Made by a program: the position numbers and the translations under genes. Positions 6,550-15,371 of a DNA stretch of 35,485 bases are shown here, piece after piece. Each line of letters starts with the position of its first letter. Position 1 is the stretch's first letter. Origin of the DNA: Bacteroidaceae bacterium (lineage in GTDB: Bacteria > Bacteroidota > Bacteroidia > Bacteroidales > Bacteroidaceae). The DNA lies in contig JAKSLO010000015.1 of the NCBI GenBank assembly GCA_024401185.1, forward strand, positions 1 to 35,485, written 5' to 3'. The notes below the pieces were generated by a model that saw nothing but the letters and a program-made list of their open reading frames with translations, was not told the DNA's origin and searched no databases.

Positions 6550-9498
6550 ATGAAAAACAAAAAACAAAGACTGATTCTTCACGACACATCATTTGTCGAT
6601 TTGATGGCCCGTCGTATTTTTAATATTCTTCTTGTGGCTAATCCCTATGATGCGTTCATGCTGGAAGATGATGGTCGTATCGATGAGAAGATATTTGGTG
6701 AGTATGCCAAGTTGGGACTTCGCTTCCCCCCTCGATTTACTCAGGTTGCTTCGCGCGAAGAGGCGGAATTACAGATGGAAACCGGTAGTTATGATCTGCT
6801 CATTTGTATGCCTGGTACTGACAATAATGATGTCTTTGATATTGCTCGTCTCATTAAGGAAAAGTATCCAAGTGTTCCTATTGTTGTGTTGACTCCGTTT
6901 AGTCACGGAGTTAACAAGCGTATGGAGCAGGAAGACCTCAGTATATTTGAGTATGTATTCTGTTGGTTGGGTAATACAGAGTTGTTGCTTTCCATCATCA
7001 AGTTGATTGAGGATAAGATGAATCTGGAACACGACACGAAGGCTGGTGTACAGATGATTCTTCTTGTGGAGGATAGTATCAGATTCTATAGTTCTCTATT
7101 GCCTCTTTTATATAAGTTTGTGCTCCAGCAAAGTCTTTTGTTTGCTACCGAAGCCTTAAATTCGCAATTGGAACAGCTTCGTATGCGTGGCCGTCCAAAG
7201 ATTGTGTTAGCCCGTAACTACGAAGAGGCTCAGCAACTATGGGAAAAATTTGGTGATAATACTCTTGGTGTAATTAGTGATTGCCGTTTCCCTAAAGATG
7301 GAAAAGTTGACGAGTTTGCTGGTTTAAAGCTACTTACACACATTCGTCAGCAGGATAGTTATATTCCGTTGGTCATGGAATCGAGTGAGAGCGGGGCAAT
7401 AGAGTATGCTCGTAGTTGTCGTGCTCGTTTCATCGATAAGAATTCAAAGAAGCTCGATGTGGATTTACGTAATATGTTGAGTCGTTATTTTGGATTTGGC
7501 GATTTCATCTTCCGTGATCCACAGTCAATGAATGAGGTTGTCCGTGTACGTAATCTTAAGGAGTTGCAAGACAATATCTTCACCGTTCCTCGTGACTCGC
7601 TGCTTTATCATGTTTCGCACAATAATGTCAGTCGTTGGCTTTGCTCTCGTGCTTTGTTTCCCATTTCAGAGTTTTTGAAACATATTACATGGGATTCATT
7701 GCAGGATGTAGATGCTCATCGACAAATTATCTTTGATGCGATTGTTAGTTACCGAAGGATGCGAAATCAAGGCGTTGTGGCTGTTTTTCAGCGTGAACGC
7801 TTTGATAAGTATAGCAATTTTGCCCGAATAGGTGAAGGTTCGTTGGGAGGAAAAGGTCGTGGTCTCGCATTTATTGATCACATTATCAAGCGTCATCCTG
7901 ATCTTAATGAGATGGATCTTGTTCAAACCATGATTCCAAAGACGGTTGTACTCTGTACTGATGTCTTTGATGAATTTATGGATACAAACGAGCTCTATCA
8001 GGTAGCACTTAGCGATATGCCTGATGACGAGATTCTGCGATACTTTTTGCATGCTCGTCTGCCTCAAAGTTTGGTAGGTGACCTTATGGCTTTCCTTGAC
8101 GTTGTGAAGTCGCCTATTGCAATTCGTTCTTCGTCTCTGTTGGAAGATTCACATTATCAACCTTTTGCGGGAGTATATTCTACTTATATGATTCCCTATG
8201 TGGATGATGCTTATGAACGTCTTCGATTATTGTCTGATGCTATCAAGAGTGTCTATGCCAGCGTTTATTTCCGTTCCAGCAAGGACTATATGATGGCCAC
8301 CAGCAACCTTATAGATCAAGAGAAGATGGCCGTTATTCTGCAAGAGGTTGTAGGTAAGAAGTATGATACTCGTTTTTATCCCACTTTCTCGGGTGTGGCT
8401 CGTAGCATAAACTACTATCCTATTGGTCCTGAGCAAGCGGAAGAAGGTACTGTCAATTTAGCATTGGGATTAGGAAAATATATTGTAGATGGTGGTGTGT
8501 GCCTTAGAATGTGTCCTGCCCATCCAGATCATATCTTGCAAACCAGTGAGTTAGAGATTGCCCTTCGCGATACACAGACGCGTTTCTATGCTATTGATCT
8601 TACTGATACTGACCTTCAGTTTGAGGTAAATGACGGTTTCAACATTAAGCAGCTACCCGTTAGAGTTGCTGATGGGGATGGAACGCTACGCTATATTTGT
8701 AGCACTTTTGATCCTTATGACAATGTTTTGCGTGAGGGATACTATGAGGGTCGTAATCGTAAGATTATCAGTTTCTGTGGTGTCTTGCAGCATAATGTAT
8801 TCCCTTTGCCAAAGATTCTGCAGCTTATCCTAAAATATGGAGAGGAAGAGATGCGTCGTCCTGTGGAGATTGAATTTGCTGTAAATCTGAACGATGATCG
8901 TTCAGGTGACTTCTATTTGTTGCAGATTCGTCCTATGGTCGATAATCGTATGATGCTTGATGAGGACCTTTTGGCCATTCCTGATGAAGAAACATTGATG
9001 CGTTCGCATAGTGCGATTGGTCATGGCATCCTTAACGATATCACGGATGTGATTTATGTAAAGACTGATGACTATCGTCCTTCTATGAATCAGCAAATTG
9101 CAGATGAAATAGAAAGAATGAATCGTAAGATGATAGATGATGGAATTCCTTACATTCTTGTAGGACCTGGCAGATGGGGTAGTAGTGATCCTTGGTTAGG
9201 TATTCCCGTGAAATGGCCTCATATCAGTGGCGCAAAGATTATCGTGGAAGCAGGTTTGGATAATTTCCAGGTAGATCCAAGCCAAGGCACACATTTCTTC
9301 CAGAACCTCACCTCTTTAGGTGTAAGCTATCTTACCATTGATGAGTTCCGTGGTGATGGTTACTGGCATCAGGATATTCTTAATTCTCTTCCCTCTGTTG
9401 AGGAGTCTGAGCATGTTCGACACGTCCGTTTTGAAAATCCTTTGACCGTCAAGGTCGATGGCATTCATTGTGAGGCAGTTGTGATGAAGAGCAATTAA
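6550..9498 (+). CDS. PEP/pyruvate-binding (PPDK-N-like) protein with two receiver-like domains
   Basis: A 982-residue cytosolic protein. Residues 22-125 look like a response-regulator receiver whose phospho-acceptor Asp is replaced (LLICMPG, Cys86). Residues 168-310 form a second receiver with an acidic pair (LLVEDS, E174/D175), phospho-acceptor D244 (GVISDCRFP) and a conserved lysine (K297), so it may be phosphorylatable. From about 428 comes the PEP synthase/PPDK ATP-binding fold, with GSLGGKGRG and, near 523-545, AIRSSSLLEDS...FAGVYST. The phosphohistidine swivel and PEP TIM-barrel domains of full PEP synthase were not seen. The C-terminal end has a conserved-looking YILVGPGRWGSSDPWLGIPV. 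It probably transfers phosphate between ATP and a pyruvate-type or protein substrate under receiver control; the reaction itself cannot be named. It is a single gene with its own promoter. Confidence 0.75.
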   Translation: MKNKKQRLILHDTSFVDLMARRIFNILLVANPYDAFMLEDDGRIDEKIFGEYAKLGLRFPPRFTQVASREEAELQMETGSYDLLICMPGTDNNDVFDIARLIKEKYPSVPIVVLTPFSHGVNKRMEQEDLSIFEYVFCWLGNTELLLSIIKLIEDKMNLEHDTKAGVQMILLVEDSIRFYSSLLPLLYKFVLQQSLLFATEALNSQLEQLRMRGRPKIVLARNYEEAQQLWEKFGDNTLGVISDCRFPKDGKVDEFAGLKLLTHIRQQDSYIPLVMESSESGAIEYARSCRARFIDKNSKKLDVDLRNMLSRYFGFGDFIFRDPQSMNEVVRVRNLKELQDNIFTVPRDSLLYHVSHNNVSRWLCSRALFPISEFLKHITWDSLQDVDAHRQIIFDAIVSYRRMRNQGVVAVFQRERFDKYSNFARIGEGSLGGKGRGLAFIDHIIKRHPDLNEMDLVQTMIPKTVVLCTDVFDEFMDTNELYQVALSDMPDDEILRYFLHARLPQSLVGDLMAFLDVVKSPIAIRSSSLLEDSHYQPFAGVYSTYMIPYVDDAYERLRLLSDAIKSVYASVYFRSSKDYMMATSNLIDQEKMAVILQEVVGKKYDTRFYPTFSGVARSINYYPIGPEQAEEGTVNLALGLGKYIVDGGVCLRMCPAHPDHILQTSELEIALRDTQTRFYAIDLTDTDLQFEVNDGFNIKQLPVRVADGDGTLRYICSTFDPYDNVLREGYYEGRNRKIISFCGVLQHNVFPLPKILQLILKYGEEEMRRPVEIEFAVNLNDDRSGDFYLLQIRPMVDNRMMLDEDLLAIPDEETLMRSHSAIGHGILNDITDVIYVKTDDYRPSMNQQIADEIERMNRKMIDDGIPYILVGPGRWGSSDPWLGIPVKWPHISGAKIIVEAGLDNFQVDPSQGTHFFQNLTSLGVSYLTIDEFRGDGYWHQDILNSLPSVEESEHVRHVRFENPLTVKVDGIHCEAVVMKSN

Positions 9499-9673
9499 TG
9501 ACAAATTTCCACAAAGTCTTTATTATGTTGTGTTTATTTGCAGATGCTTGAGTGAACAGCATGTAAGTATATAATTATTAATTCGAACTGCAATGTGAAA
9601 TATGTCAGAAAGTGGTTTCGTAGTGTAATACTGTAATACGTTTGATAATTTAACTCTGTATTATATGTAAAAA
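9499..9673. other. Convergent 3' gap, nothing seen
   Basis: AT-rich stretch between the end of the 982-residue protein gene and the shared terminator. No coding frame, RNA or repeat was recognised. Confidence 0.4.
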
Positions 9674-9712
9674 AGAAAGAGCTTACTCATTTGAGTAGGC
9701 TCTTTCTGTATT
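9674..9712. terminator. Bidirectional terminator
   Basis: AGAAAGAGC (9674-9682) pairs with GCTCTTTCT (9699-9707), and TACTCA/TGAGTA pairs inside. The minus-strand tail is a T-run (TTTTTTACATA). It lies between the convergent 982-residue protein gene and oadB and probably serves both. Confidence 0.8.
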
Positions 9713-9797
9713 GTATCGCTTAAACTCTTACATTCTCTTTATTGTAAATCCTTACAAAAGATGTAGTTATGAGAGTTTTAAGTGTTTGGATTTGATA

Positions 9798-11033
9798 TTA
9801 CTTCAAGAAGCTGATCAGTACACCTGCAGCTACGGCAGAACCAATTACACCTGAGATGTTAGAGGCCATACAGTAGTTGAGGACATGGTTCTTGGGATCG
9901 TACTTGGTACTAATCTCATTGCAGACACGGCTTGCCATAGGTACAGCAGAAAGACCGGTAGCACCGATGAGCGGATTGATCTTCTTTTTTGCGATGAGGT
10001 TCCAAATCTTGACCATGAAAATACCACTGGCAATTGAGAGTGCAAATGCACAGAAACCACCAGCAACAATACCCAAAGTCTGTACGTTGAGGAATGCCTC
10101 AGCAGTCATGGTTGCACCGACGCAGAGACCCAAGAAGATGGTAGCTGCATTCATGATGCCATTGCTGGCAGCATCGAACAAACGGTTGGTGTCTGCACCA
10201 ATCTCCTTGATGAGGTTACCGAACATCAGCATACCAACGAGGCTCACAGCGGTGGGCACGAAGATAGCTACGATTGTGGTAACTGCGATGGGGAATACGA
10301 TCTTGGCTACACGAAGGTTCTTAATCTCAGTCTTGTTGGGATAAAGCTTATCCTGCTCCTTCATGTTGATCTTCAACTCCTTCTTGGTGCACAACAGTTT
10401 GACAACCAATGGGATGATAACGGGTACCAATGCCATGTAGCTATAGGCTGCAATTGCGATGGGACCCAGAAGATGGGGAGCCAACTGGATAGTGGTAAAG
10501 ATAGCGGTAGGACCATCAGCACCACCAATGATACCCAATGAACCAGCCTCCTGAGGAGTAAAGCCAGCCAACAATGCCACGAGTAAAACGGTAAAAATAC
10601 CCATCTGAGCTGCAGCACCAAAGATTGAGAGTTTGAGGTTGCGAAGCATAGGGCCGAAATCAGTCAATGCACCTACACCCATGAAGATGATGGGAGGAAG
10701 CAAACCACTCTTAATCAATGCGTAGTAGAGATAGTTCATCAAACCAAGGTCGTGAGCAATCTCATGCAGAGGCATCTCGTAGATGTTCTTCTCTACGCCA
10801 TTCACAAGTACCATACCATTAGGGTCTGCCTGGATAACACCCATACCACCACCAGGGAAATTGGCAATCAGTACGCCGAATGCGATGGGTACAAGCAACA
10901 GAGGCTCGTACTTCTTCACGATACCCAAGTAGAGCAGCACGAAGGCGAGTAGGTACATGATGAGGAAAGTGGGTTGCGCACCGATACTACTCAGTGCAGT
11001 CATGTCCCACAATTTTTCCAATATTTCTTGCAT
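9798..11033 (-). CDS. oadB: Na+-translocating decarboxylase beta subunit
   Basis: The integral-membrane subunit that decarboxylates carboxybiotin and pumps sodium. The 411-residue protein is very hydrophobic, with about nine to eleven membrane spans. It carries the ion-site motif GIIGGADGPTAIF, with the essential Asp, in the centre. Later it carries NPLIGATGLSAVPMASRV (the Asn/Ser helix) and the closing NISGVIGSAVAAGVL. It follows oadA by 23 bases and is the last gene of the operon. The partner subunits decide the substrate; with a pyruvate-carboxylase-type alpha subunit this is oxaloacetate rather than methylmalonyl-CoA. Confidence 0.93.
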   Translation of the reverse strand: MQEILEKLWDMTALSSIGAQPTFLIMYLLAFVLLYLGIVKKYEPLLLVPIAFGVLIANFPGGGMGVIQADPNGMVLVNGVEKNIYEMPLHEIAHDLGLMNYLYYALIKSGLLPPIIFMGVGALTDFGPMLRNLKLSIFGAAAQMGIFTVLLVALLAGFTPQEAGSLGIIGGADGPTAIFTTIQLAPHLLGPIAIAAYSYMALVPVIIPLVVKLLCTKKELKINMKEQDKLYPNKTEIKNLRVAKIVFPIAVTTIVAIFVPTAVSLVGMLMFGNLIKEIGADTNRLFDAASNGIMNAATIFLGLCVGATMTAEAFLNVQTLGIVAGGFCAFALSIASGIFMVKIWNLIAKKKINPLIGATGLSAVPMASRVCNEISTKYDPKNHVLNYCMASNISGVIGSAVAAGVLISFLK

Positions 11034-11056
11034 AGTTATTTCTTTTTATTTCTTAT

Positions 11057-12898
11057 TTACTTAGCAATCTTGAAGATAGGATCGTCTTCCTCTACGCTGT
11101 CACCACTGTTAACCATAATGCCAGTAATGACACCGTCGAAGTCTGCACGAATTGCATTAAAGGTCTTCATAGCCTCGATGTAACCAAGGGTGTCGCCAGC
11201 CTTTACAGCATCGCCAACCTTCTTTGCTACCTCAGAGTTGTCCTTTACGAGATAGAACTTACCCTCCAGAGGAGCCAATACATCTACGCCCTCACCTGCG
11301 GGAGCAGCAGCTGCAGCAGCGGTGGGAGCCTGAGTAGCAGCAGGAGCCTCATTGCCATAAGCAATGTTTACCTCGTAGGTTTGACCATTTACGCTCACCT
11401 TGATGCTCTTGGGCATGTCACCCTTAGGAGCATTCTTCTTAGCCTTGCGGTCTGCCAAGTCCTTCTCGAAGTCAGCCTTAGCCTTACCGCTCTTGTATGC
11501 ACGATACTGCTCGGGGTGCATTGCCAACTCGAAGAGTTCCTCGTCGTCCTGACCAAGTTCCCAACCATTCTCCTGCATTTCCTTGCGGAACTCATCCAAC
11601 TTGTCGGGATAGTAGCTCTGAGGATCCTGAGTCTCGAACTCACGACCTTCTGCCTTAGCCATTTCGATGAGCTCAGGAGCAACGGGACCAGGCAGAGCAC
11701 CACTCTTGCCAAGGATCATATCCCAGATGTTATCGGCAATCATGCTCCAACGAGCCTTGCCTTTCTCCATCTGAATAACGTTCATCAGAGCGAGGTTCTT
11801 AACATACTGTGAGAAGGGAGTTACCAAGCAAGGATAACCTACCTTAGGCCAAACGTAAGCAACCTCATCGAACAACTTAACGAGAAGCTGGTCGGTGGTC
11901 AACTCAGGCTGGTTGTTCTTAACCTTCCACTTGTTCAGGCTCTTGAGGTTGTCCTCAAGGTCAGTCATCAAAGAACCCATCATGCCACCAGGCAGACCGG
12001 GCTTAACGAGCAATGAGTTGTTGAGGTGGTTGAGCTCGGGGATGTAGTATCCGAGGAAGTCGTCGCACATCTCTTGAATCATGGTGCGAACCTCCATGTA
12101 AGCCTCCATATTGATGTCCTTTACCTGGAAGCCAGCGTCCTTTAACATCTCTTGTACAGCGATGATGTCGGCATGACCGGTACCCCATGAGAGGGGAGAC
12201 ATACCAGTGTCGATATAGTCGCAACCAGCCTCAGCTACTTCGAGGATGCTGGCCATGTTGAAGCCAGGACCTGCGTGTGAGTGATACTGGATAACGATAT
12301 CCTCCTTGTAAGCCTTGATGCCCTTTACAATCTCACCGAGGCTAACAGGACGGCCGATACCAGCCATATCCTTCAGACAGATTTCGTCTGCACCAGCATC
12401 GATGAACTGCTTAGCGAGGTTTACATAATATTCTACAGTATGGATGGGAGAGTAGGTGATACAGAGAGAAGCTTGTGCAATCATGCCACCCTCGTGAGCA
12501 TACTGGATTGAGGGAATTACGTTGCGAGGGTCATTCAAACCGCAGAAAATACGGGTGATGTCTGTACCCTGAATCTTCTTAACCTTATAGAAAAGCTTAC
12601 GAACGTCCTTAGGACAGGGACTCATGCGCAAACCATTGAGCGCACGGTCAAGCATGTGTGTCTGAATGCCAGCCTCATGGAAGGGCTTTGTCCATTCACG
12701 AACGCTCTTGTTGGGGTTCTCACCATAGAGCAGATTTACCTGCTCAAAGCCACCACCATTGGTTTCAACACGGTCAAAACATCCCATCTTGATGATAGCG
12801 GGAGCAACCTTTACGAGTTGGTCAACACGGGGCTGGTACTTACCTGCACTTTGCCACATGTCACGGAAGACCAAGCTAAACTTAACTTCTCTTTTCAT
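11057..12898 (-). CDS. oadA: Oxaloacetate decarboxylase alpha subunit (carboxyltransferase plus biotin domain)
   Basis: Moves CO2 from oxaloacetate to biotin (or, in reverse, to pyruvate); peripheral on the membrane. The 613-residue protein has a TIM-barrel carboxyltransferase domain (about 1-300) with metal/CO2-site residues FRDMWQS, CLKDMAG and YHSHAGPG. A conserved PYC/OADA region runs to about 470. An Ala/Pro-rich hinge (about 523-545) leads to a biotinyl domain with IEAMKTFNAI, biotin lysine about K578. Several classical motifs are altered: HxHxTxG reads HSHAGPG and WGGA reads NGGG. This puts it in a divergent, apparently Bacteroidetes-type branch. It lies between oadG and oadB. 'Pyruvate carboxylase subunit B' is the main alternative label. 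Confidence 0.88.
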   Translation of the reverse strand: MKREVKFSLVFRDMWQSAGKYQPRVDQLVKVAPAIIKMGCFDRVETNGGGFEQVNLLYGENPNKSVREWTKPFHEAGIQTHMLDRALNGLRMSPCPKDVRKLFYKVKKIQGTDITRIFCGLNDPRNVIPSIQYAHEGGMIAQASLCITYSPIHTVEYYVNLAKQFIDAGADEICLKDMAGIGRPVSLGEIVKGIKAYKEDIVIQYHSHAGPGFNMASILEVAEAGCDYIDTGMSPLSWGTGHADIIAVQEMLKDAGFQVKDINMEAYMEVRTMIQEMCDDFLGYYIPELNHLNNSLLVKPGLPGGMMGSLMTDLEDNLKSLNKWKVKNNQPELTTDQLLVKLFDEVAYVWPKVGYPCLVTPFSQYVKNLALMNVIQMEKGKARWSMIADNIWDMILGKSGALPGPVAPELIEMAKAEGREFETQDPQSYYPDKLDEFRKEMQENGWELGQDDEELFELAMHPEQYRAYKSGKAKADFEKDLADRKAKKNAPKGDMPKSIKVSVNGQTYEVNIAYGNEAPAATQAPTAAAAAAPAGEGVDVLAPLEGKFYLVKDNSEVAKKVGDAVKAGDTLGYIEAMKTFNAIRADFDGVITGIMVNSGDSVEEDDPIFKIAK

Positions 12899-12927
12899 GT
12901 TCTTTATTGCTTTTTCTTGTTTTTACC

Positions 12928-13194
12928 TTAAATCTTTTTTGCACTTGCTACATGACCCTTGCCGCCAGTCAACTGACTTACGGTCTGCTCAAGGATAGCC
13001 ATGGTGGTTGCATCGATAGCTGCAGCAGGAGCTGAAGCAGCAGCGGCCTTTTTGGGAGCCACTTGCTCTTCGGGAGCTACGGCATTAACTACTTTGATAA
13101 GCAGTTTGCCCAGATTGATGACAATGAGTAGGATACAAAAGACTGTGAGCATGCCCACAATCATAAGCTGGATACCAATACCTAAATTTTCCAT
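12928..13194 (-). CDS. oadG: Oxaloacetate decarboxylase gamma chain
   Basis: Small membrane anchor that holds the alpha subunit to the beta subunit. The 88-residue protein has one N-terminal span (about residues 9-30, LMIVGMLTVFCILLIVINLG), a charged stretch, an Ala/Pro/Lys-rich linker (PKKAAAASAPAAA) and a short conserved tail. It is the first gene of the decarboxylase operon; oadA starts 29 bases after its stop. Length and layout fit OadG. Confidence 0.85.
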   Translation of the reverse strand: MENLGIGIQLMIVGMLTVFCILLIVINLGKLLIKVVNAVAPEEQVAPKKAAAASAPAAAIDATTMAILEQTVSQLTGGKGHVASAKKI

Positions 13195-13232
13195 ATTTAT
13201 TTGAATGCTTATTAAATCCTATAAAATGTGCA

Positions 13233-13240
13233 CAAAGTTA
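13233..13240 (-). promoter_or_regulatory. Likely -7 box of the oad operon
   Basis: TAACTTTG matches TAnnTTTG and lies 39 bases upstream of the oadG ATG. No clear -33 TTTG is present at the right distance. Confidence 0.5.
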
Positions 13241-13274
13241 CAAATAATTTGCGAAATACGTGGCATTCTGAACA

Positions 13275-13303
13275 AAAAAAACACATTTGGACAGCCAAAT
13301 GTG
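13275..13303 (-). terminator. Terminator downstream of folB
   Basis: CACATTTGG (13282-13290) and CCAAATGTG (13295-13303) form a 9-bp stem with a 4-base loop. On the minus strand a T8 run follows directly, so it ends the folB transcript ahead of the oad promoter. Confidence 0.85.
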
Positions 13304-13360
13304 CAGTTTTTGTGTAAATTGGGCATCAAAATCCCTTTTGTTAATCTTCACTTGCTGTGC

Positions 13361-13714
13361 TTATCGTTTCAAGCAGAGTGATACGCTTGCCGACTGGCAT
13401 TCCGTACAGATGGGAGGATTCTCCTTGGAAACTTTAATGCCGACAGCTTTGATGCGTGGCATTTCCTTCATCAGTCGTTTAGCTATTCGCCCAGCAACAT
13501 GCTCAAGTAGTTTGCTGGGTATATTCATCTCTTGCTTAACCACTTGAGCCACTTCTGCATAGTTTACCGTGTCTTCGAGGTCATCGCTCTCGATGGCCTT
13601 GGGGCACTCTGCTTCAATGTTAACAGAAACGCGAAACCATGCTCCGATGGTCCTTTCGTCGGGTAGTACGCCGTGACGAGCAAATATCCTAATCTCGTTC
13701 AGACTGATTTCCAT
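13361..13714 (-). CDS. folB: Dihydroneopterin aldolase
   Basis: Cleaves 7,8-dihydroneopterin in folate synthesis; cytosolic. At 117 residues it has the family's usual length. It shows the substrate loop RIFARHGVLPDERTIGAWF near the N-terminus, VNYAEVAQVV in the middle, LLEHVAGRI, and the catalytic-lysine region IKVSKENPPI (Lys about 100). Its ATG lies 26 bases inside the end of the upstream gene, so the two are translationally coupled. The T-rich terminator at 13275-13303 follows. Confidence 0.92.
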   Translation of the reverse strand: MEISLNEIRIFARHGVLPDERTIGAWFRVSVNIEAECPKAIESDDLEDTVNYAEVAQVVKQEMNIPSKLLEHVAGRIAKRLMKEMPRIKAVGIKVSKENPPICTECQSASVSLCLKR

Positions 13715-14309
13715 CTTCTTCAGCTGGTTCTTCGTTGCCGTTTTGGATGTATTTTTTCAAGGCGCGTTCTACGCCGTTTTTCCAGTTGCTGATGCTTTCG
13801 TCGTCAAATGAGAGGGTGGACACGAGGTGCACTACGTTTTCCACAGGCATGTGGTATCGCAATACGCCCGAGATGAGCTTGGCATAGTTCCAGTACTCCT
13901 TGTTGAACTTACTTGATAGTCCCTCAACGGTGGTCTTGTAGCCTCGTTTGTTTTGGAATTGAAAGTCGTAACGGTTGCTTCCATCAGGGTTGCTGGCTTT
14001 GATGATACGACCCTTGGTCACGCTTTTGGGCAGCAAGATGCCTTCTTCGTCGTCCATGAGTCCTGTAAAGATCTCATAAGGCTCGCCGTTCATTAAACCT
14101 ACAAATGCCACCCATTTCTCTTTGTTGTTCTGAAATCTTACTACGTCACATTCAAGTACTTGTGGACGGCTGTTGACATGAGGTATTTCGGTTGACATAT
14201 AGTTGCCTGATGCCTCAATAATGTTAAGGCACTCTTCTTCGGTGAGTGGTCTCTGTTTTCTTTCACCCGCTTCTGCCAGTTTGGCTGCTAAACTTTGCTT
14301 TGTTTCCAT
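13689..14309 (-). CDS. Stand-alone class II ribonucleotide reductase C-terminal-like protein
   Basis: A 206-residue protein. Residues about 50-195 read like the C-terminal segment of adenosylcobalamin-dependent ribonucleotide reductase (NrdJ): LECDVVRF, WVAFVGLMNGEPYEIFTG, KGRIIK, a YWNYAKLISGVLRYHMPVENVV helix and ALKKYIQNG. It lacks the catalytic barrel, the radical-site cysteines and the terminal CxxC (only two cysteines, at about 28 and 54), so it cannot be a reductase itself. It has an ordinary start and promoter, so it is not an obvious gene fragment. It is coupled to folB by a 26-base overlap. A nucleotide-binding or regulatory role is possible. The family resemblance is by eye. Confidence 0.65.
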   Translation of the reverse strand: METKQSLAAKLAEAGERKQRPLTEEECLNIIEASGNYMSTEIPHVNSRPQVLECDVVRFQNNKEKWVAFVGLMNGEPYEIFTGLMDDEEGILLPKSVTKGRIIKASNPDGSNRYDFQFQNKRGYKTTVEGLSSKFNKEYWNYAKLISGVLRYHMPVENVVHLVSTLSFDDESISNWKNGVERALKKYIQNGNEEPAEEDGNQSERD

Positions 14310-14328
14310 TTTAGTAGAATGATTTCTG

Positions 14329-14359
14329 CAAAAATAGTCATTTTTTCTATTTCTTCAAA
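14329..14359 (-). promoter_or_regulatory. Promoter of the NrdJ-like/folB pair
   Basis: TTTG (14356-14359), 19-base spacer, TATTTTTG (14329-14336) on the minus strand; the ATG lies 20 bases downstream. Confidence 0.65.
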
Positions 14360-14399
14360 ATAAATGGCATGATAATTTTCTGTTTTCGCTTTTTGTGCC

Positions 14400-14407
14400 T
14401 ATCTTTG
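14400..14407 (+). promoter_or_regulatory. Likely -7 box of the nitroreductase gene
   Basis: TATCTTTG matches TAnnTTTG; upstream only TTTT-type sequence is found at the -33 distance. The leader then contains short CAACTTTC-like repeats (about 14415-14470) before the ATG at 14479. Confidence 0.5.
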
Positions 14408-14478
14408 TCTATCAATTTCCAACTTCCTACTTTTATTTAGCTTTCAATTATCAACTTTCAACTTTCAAAATTATAATC

Positions 14479-15228
14479 ATGCTGAAGGATGTAATGATGT
14501 CGCGCGCAAGTGTGCGCAAGTATAGTGATAAAGAGGTTAGCGACGAGATGCTGAATGAGTTGTTCGAGGCATCGGCCCGCACCCAGACCATGGGTAACTT
14601 GCAACTTTATAGTGTGGTGGTGACACGTAGTGAGGAAATGAAGGAGAAACTCGCTCCTGCCCATTTCAATCAACCTATGGTGAAAGGTGCTCCTGTGGTG
14701 CTGACTATCTGTGCAGATTTTAACCGTACTTCTGTGTGGTGCAAAAATCGTAAGGCAGAACCCGGTTATGATAATATGCTTAGTTTTGTCAATGCGGCAA
14801 GTGATGCTTTGCTTTTTGCCCAAACTTTTAGCTGTTTGGCAGAAGAGGCAGGTTTAGGCATTTGCTATTTAGGTACTACAGTTTACATGCCCGGCATGAT
14901 TATCGATGCTTTGCAGTTGCCTAAGCTGGTAATGCCTGTAGCGACACTTACCGTGGGATGGCCTGCCGAGGAACCTGCATTGTCTGACCGTTTGCCTGTG
15001 GCTTCATTTGTGCATTCTGAGACTTACCGCGATTATCTGCCTGCAGATATTGATAAATATTATAAGGAAAAGGAAGCGCTCCCTGAAAATCAAAAATTCG
15101 TGGAGATTAACCAAAAGGAAACATTGGCACAGATATTCACGGACATCCGTTATACCAAGCGTGATAATGTGGCGCTTAGTGCTTCGTTCATGGAAACTTT
15201 AAGGAAACAAGGATTTTTGAGCGATTAA
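14479..15228 (+). CDS. Nitroreductase-family flavoprotein
   Basis: An FMN-dependent NAD(P)H oxidoreductase of the nitroreductase fold; cytosolic; natural substrate unknown. The 249-residue protein begins MLKDVMMSRASVRKYSDKEV, the family's Arg-Ser-Val-Arg flavin-phosphate region. A central AAxDALLFAQTFSCLAEEAGLGICYLGT follows, then VGWPAEEP, the FMN-contact loop near the C-terminal third. An ATG at 14395 in the same frame would lie inside the promoter region and gives a low-complexity N-terminus, so I start at 14479. It converges on dnaA with a shared terminator. Confidence 0.88.
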   Translation: MLKDVMMSRASVRKYSDKEVSDEMLNELFEASARTQTMGNLQLYSVVVTRSEEMKEKLAPAHFNQPMVKGAPVVLTICADFNRTSVWCKNRKAEPGYDNMLSFVNAASDALLFAQTFSCLAEEAGLGICYLGTTVYMPGMIIDALQLPKLVMPVATLTVGWPAEEPALSDRLPVASFVHSETYRDYLPADIDKYYKEKEALPENQKFVEINQKETLAQIFTDIRYTKRDNVALSASFMETLRKQGFLSD

Positions 15229-15244
15229 GATTCCTTGTTCGTAG

Positions 15245-15293
15245 AAAAAACTACCCCTCGCTCTCTCTGTCAGAAGGCGAGGGGTAGTTTTTT
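15245..15293. terminator. Bidirectional terminator between nitroreductase and dnaA
   Basis: AAAAAACTACCCCTCGC (15245-15261) pairs perfectly with GCGAGGGGTAGTTTTTT (15277-15293). With A-run and T-run at the ends it works in both directions. Confidence 0.9.
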
Positions 15294-15371
15294 GCTTTTA
15301 TAAGAATGGGGTGCATCTTTTGCATGGAAGCTTATGAGCAATGAATATGTGTAAGAATCTTTCCTCGATCA

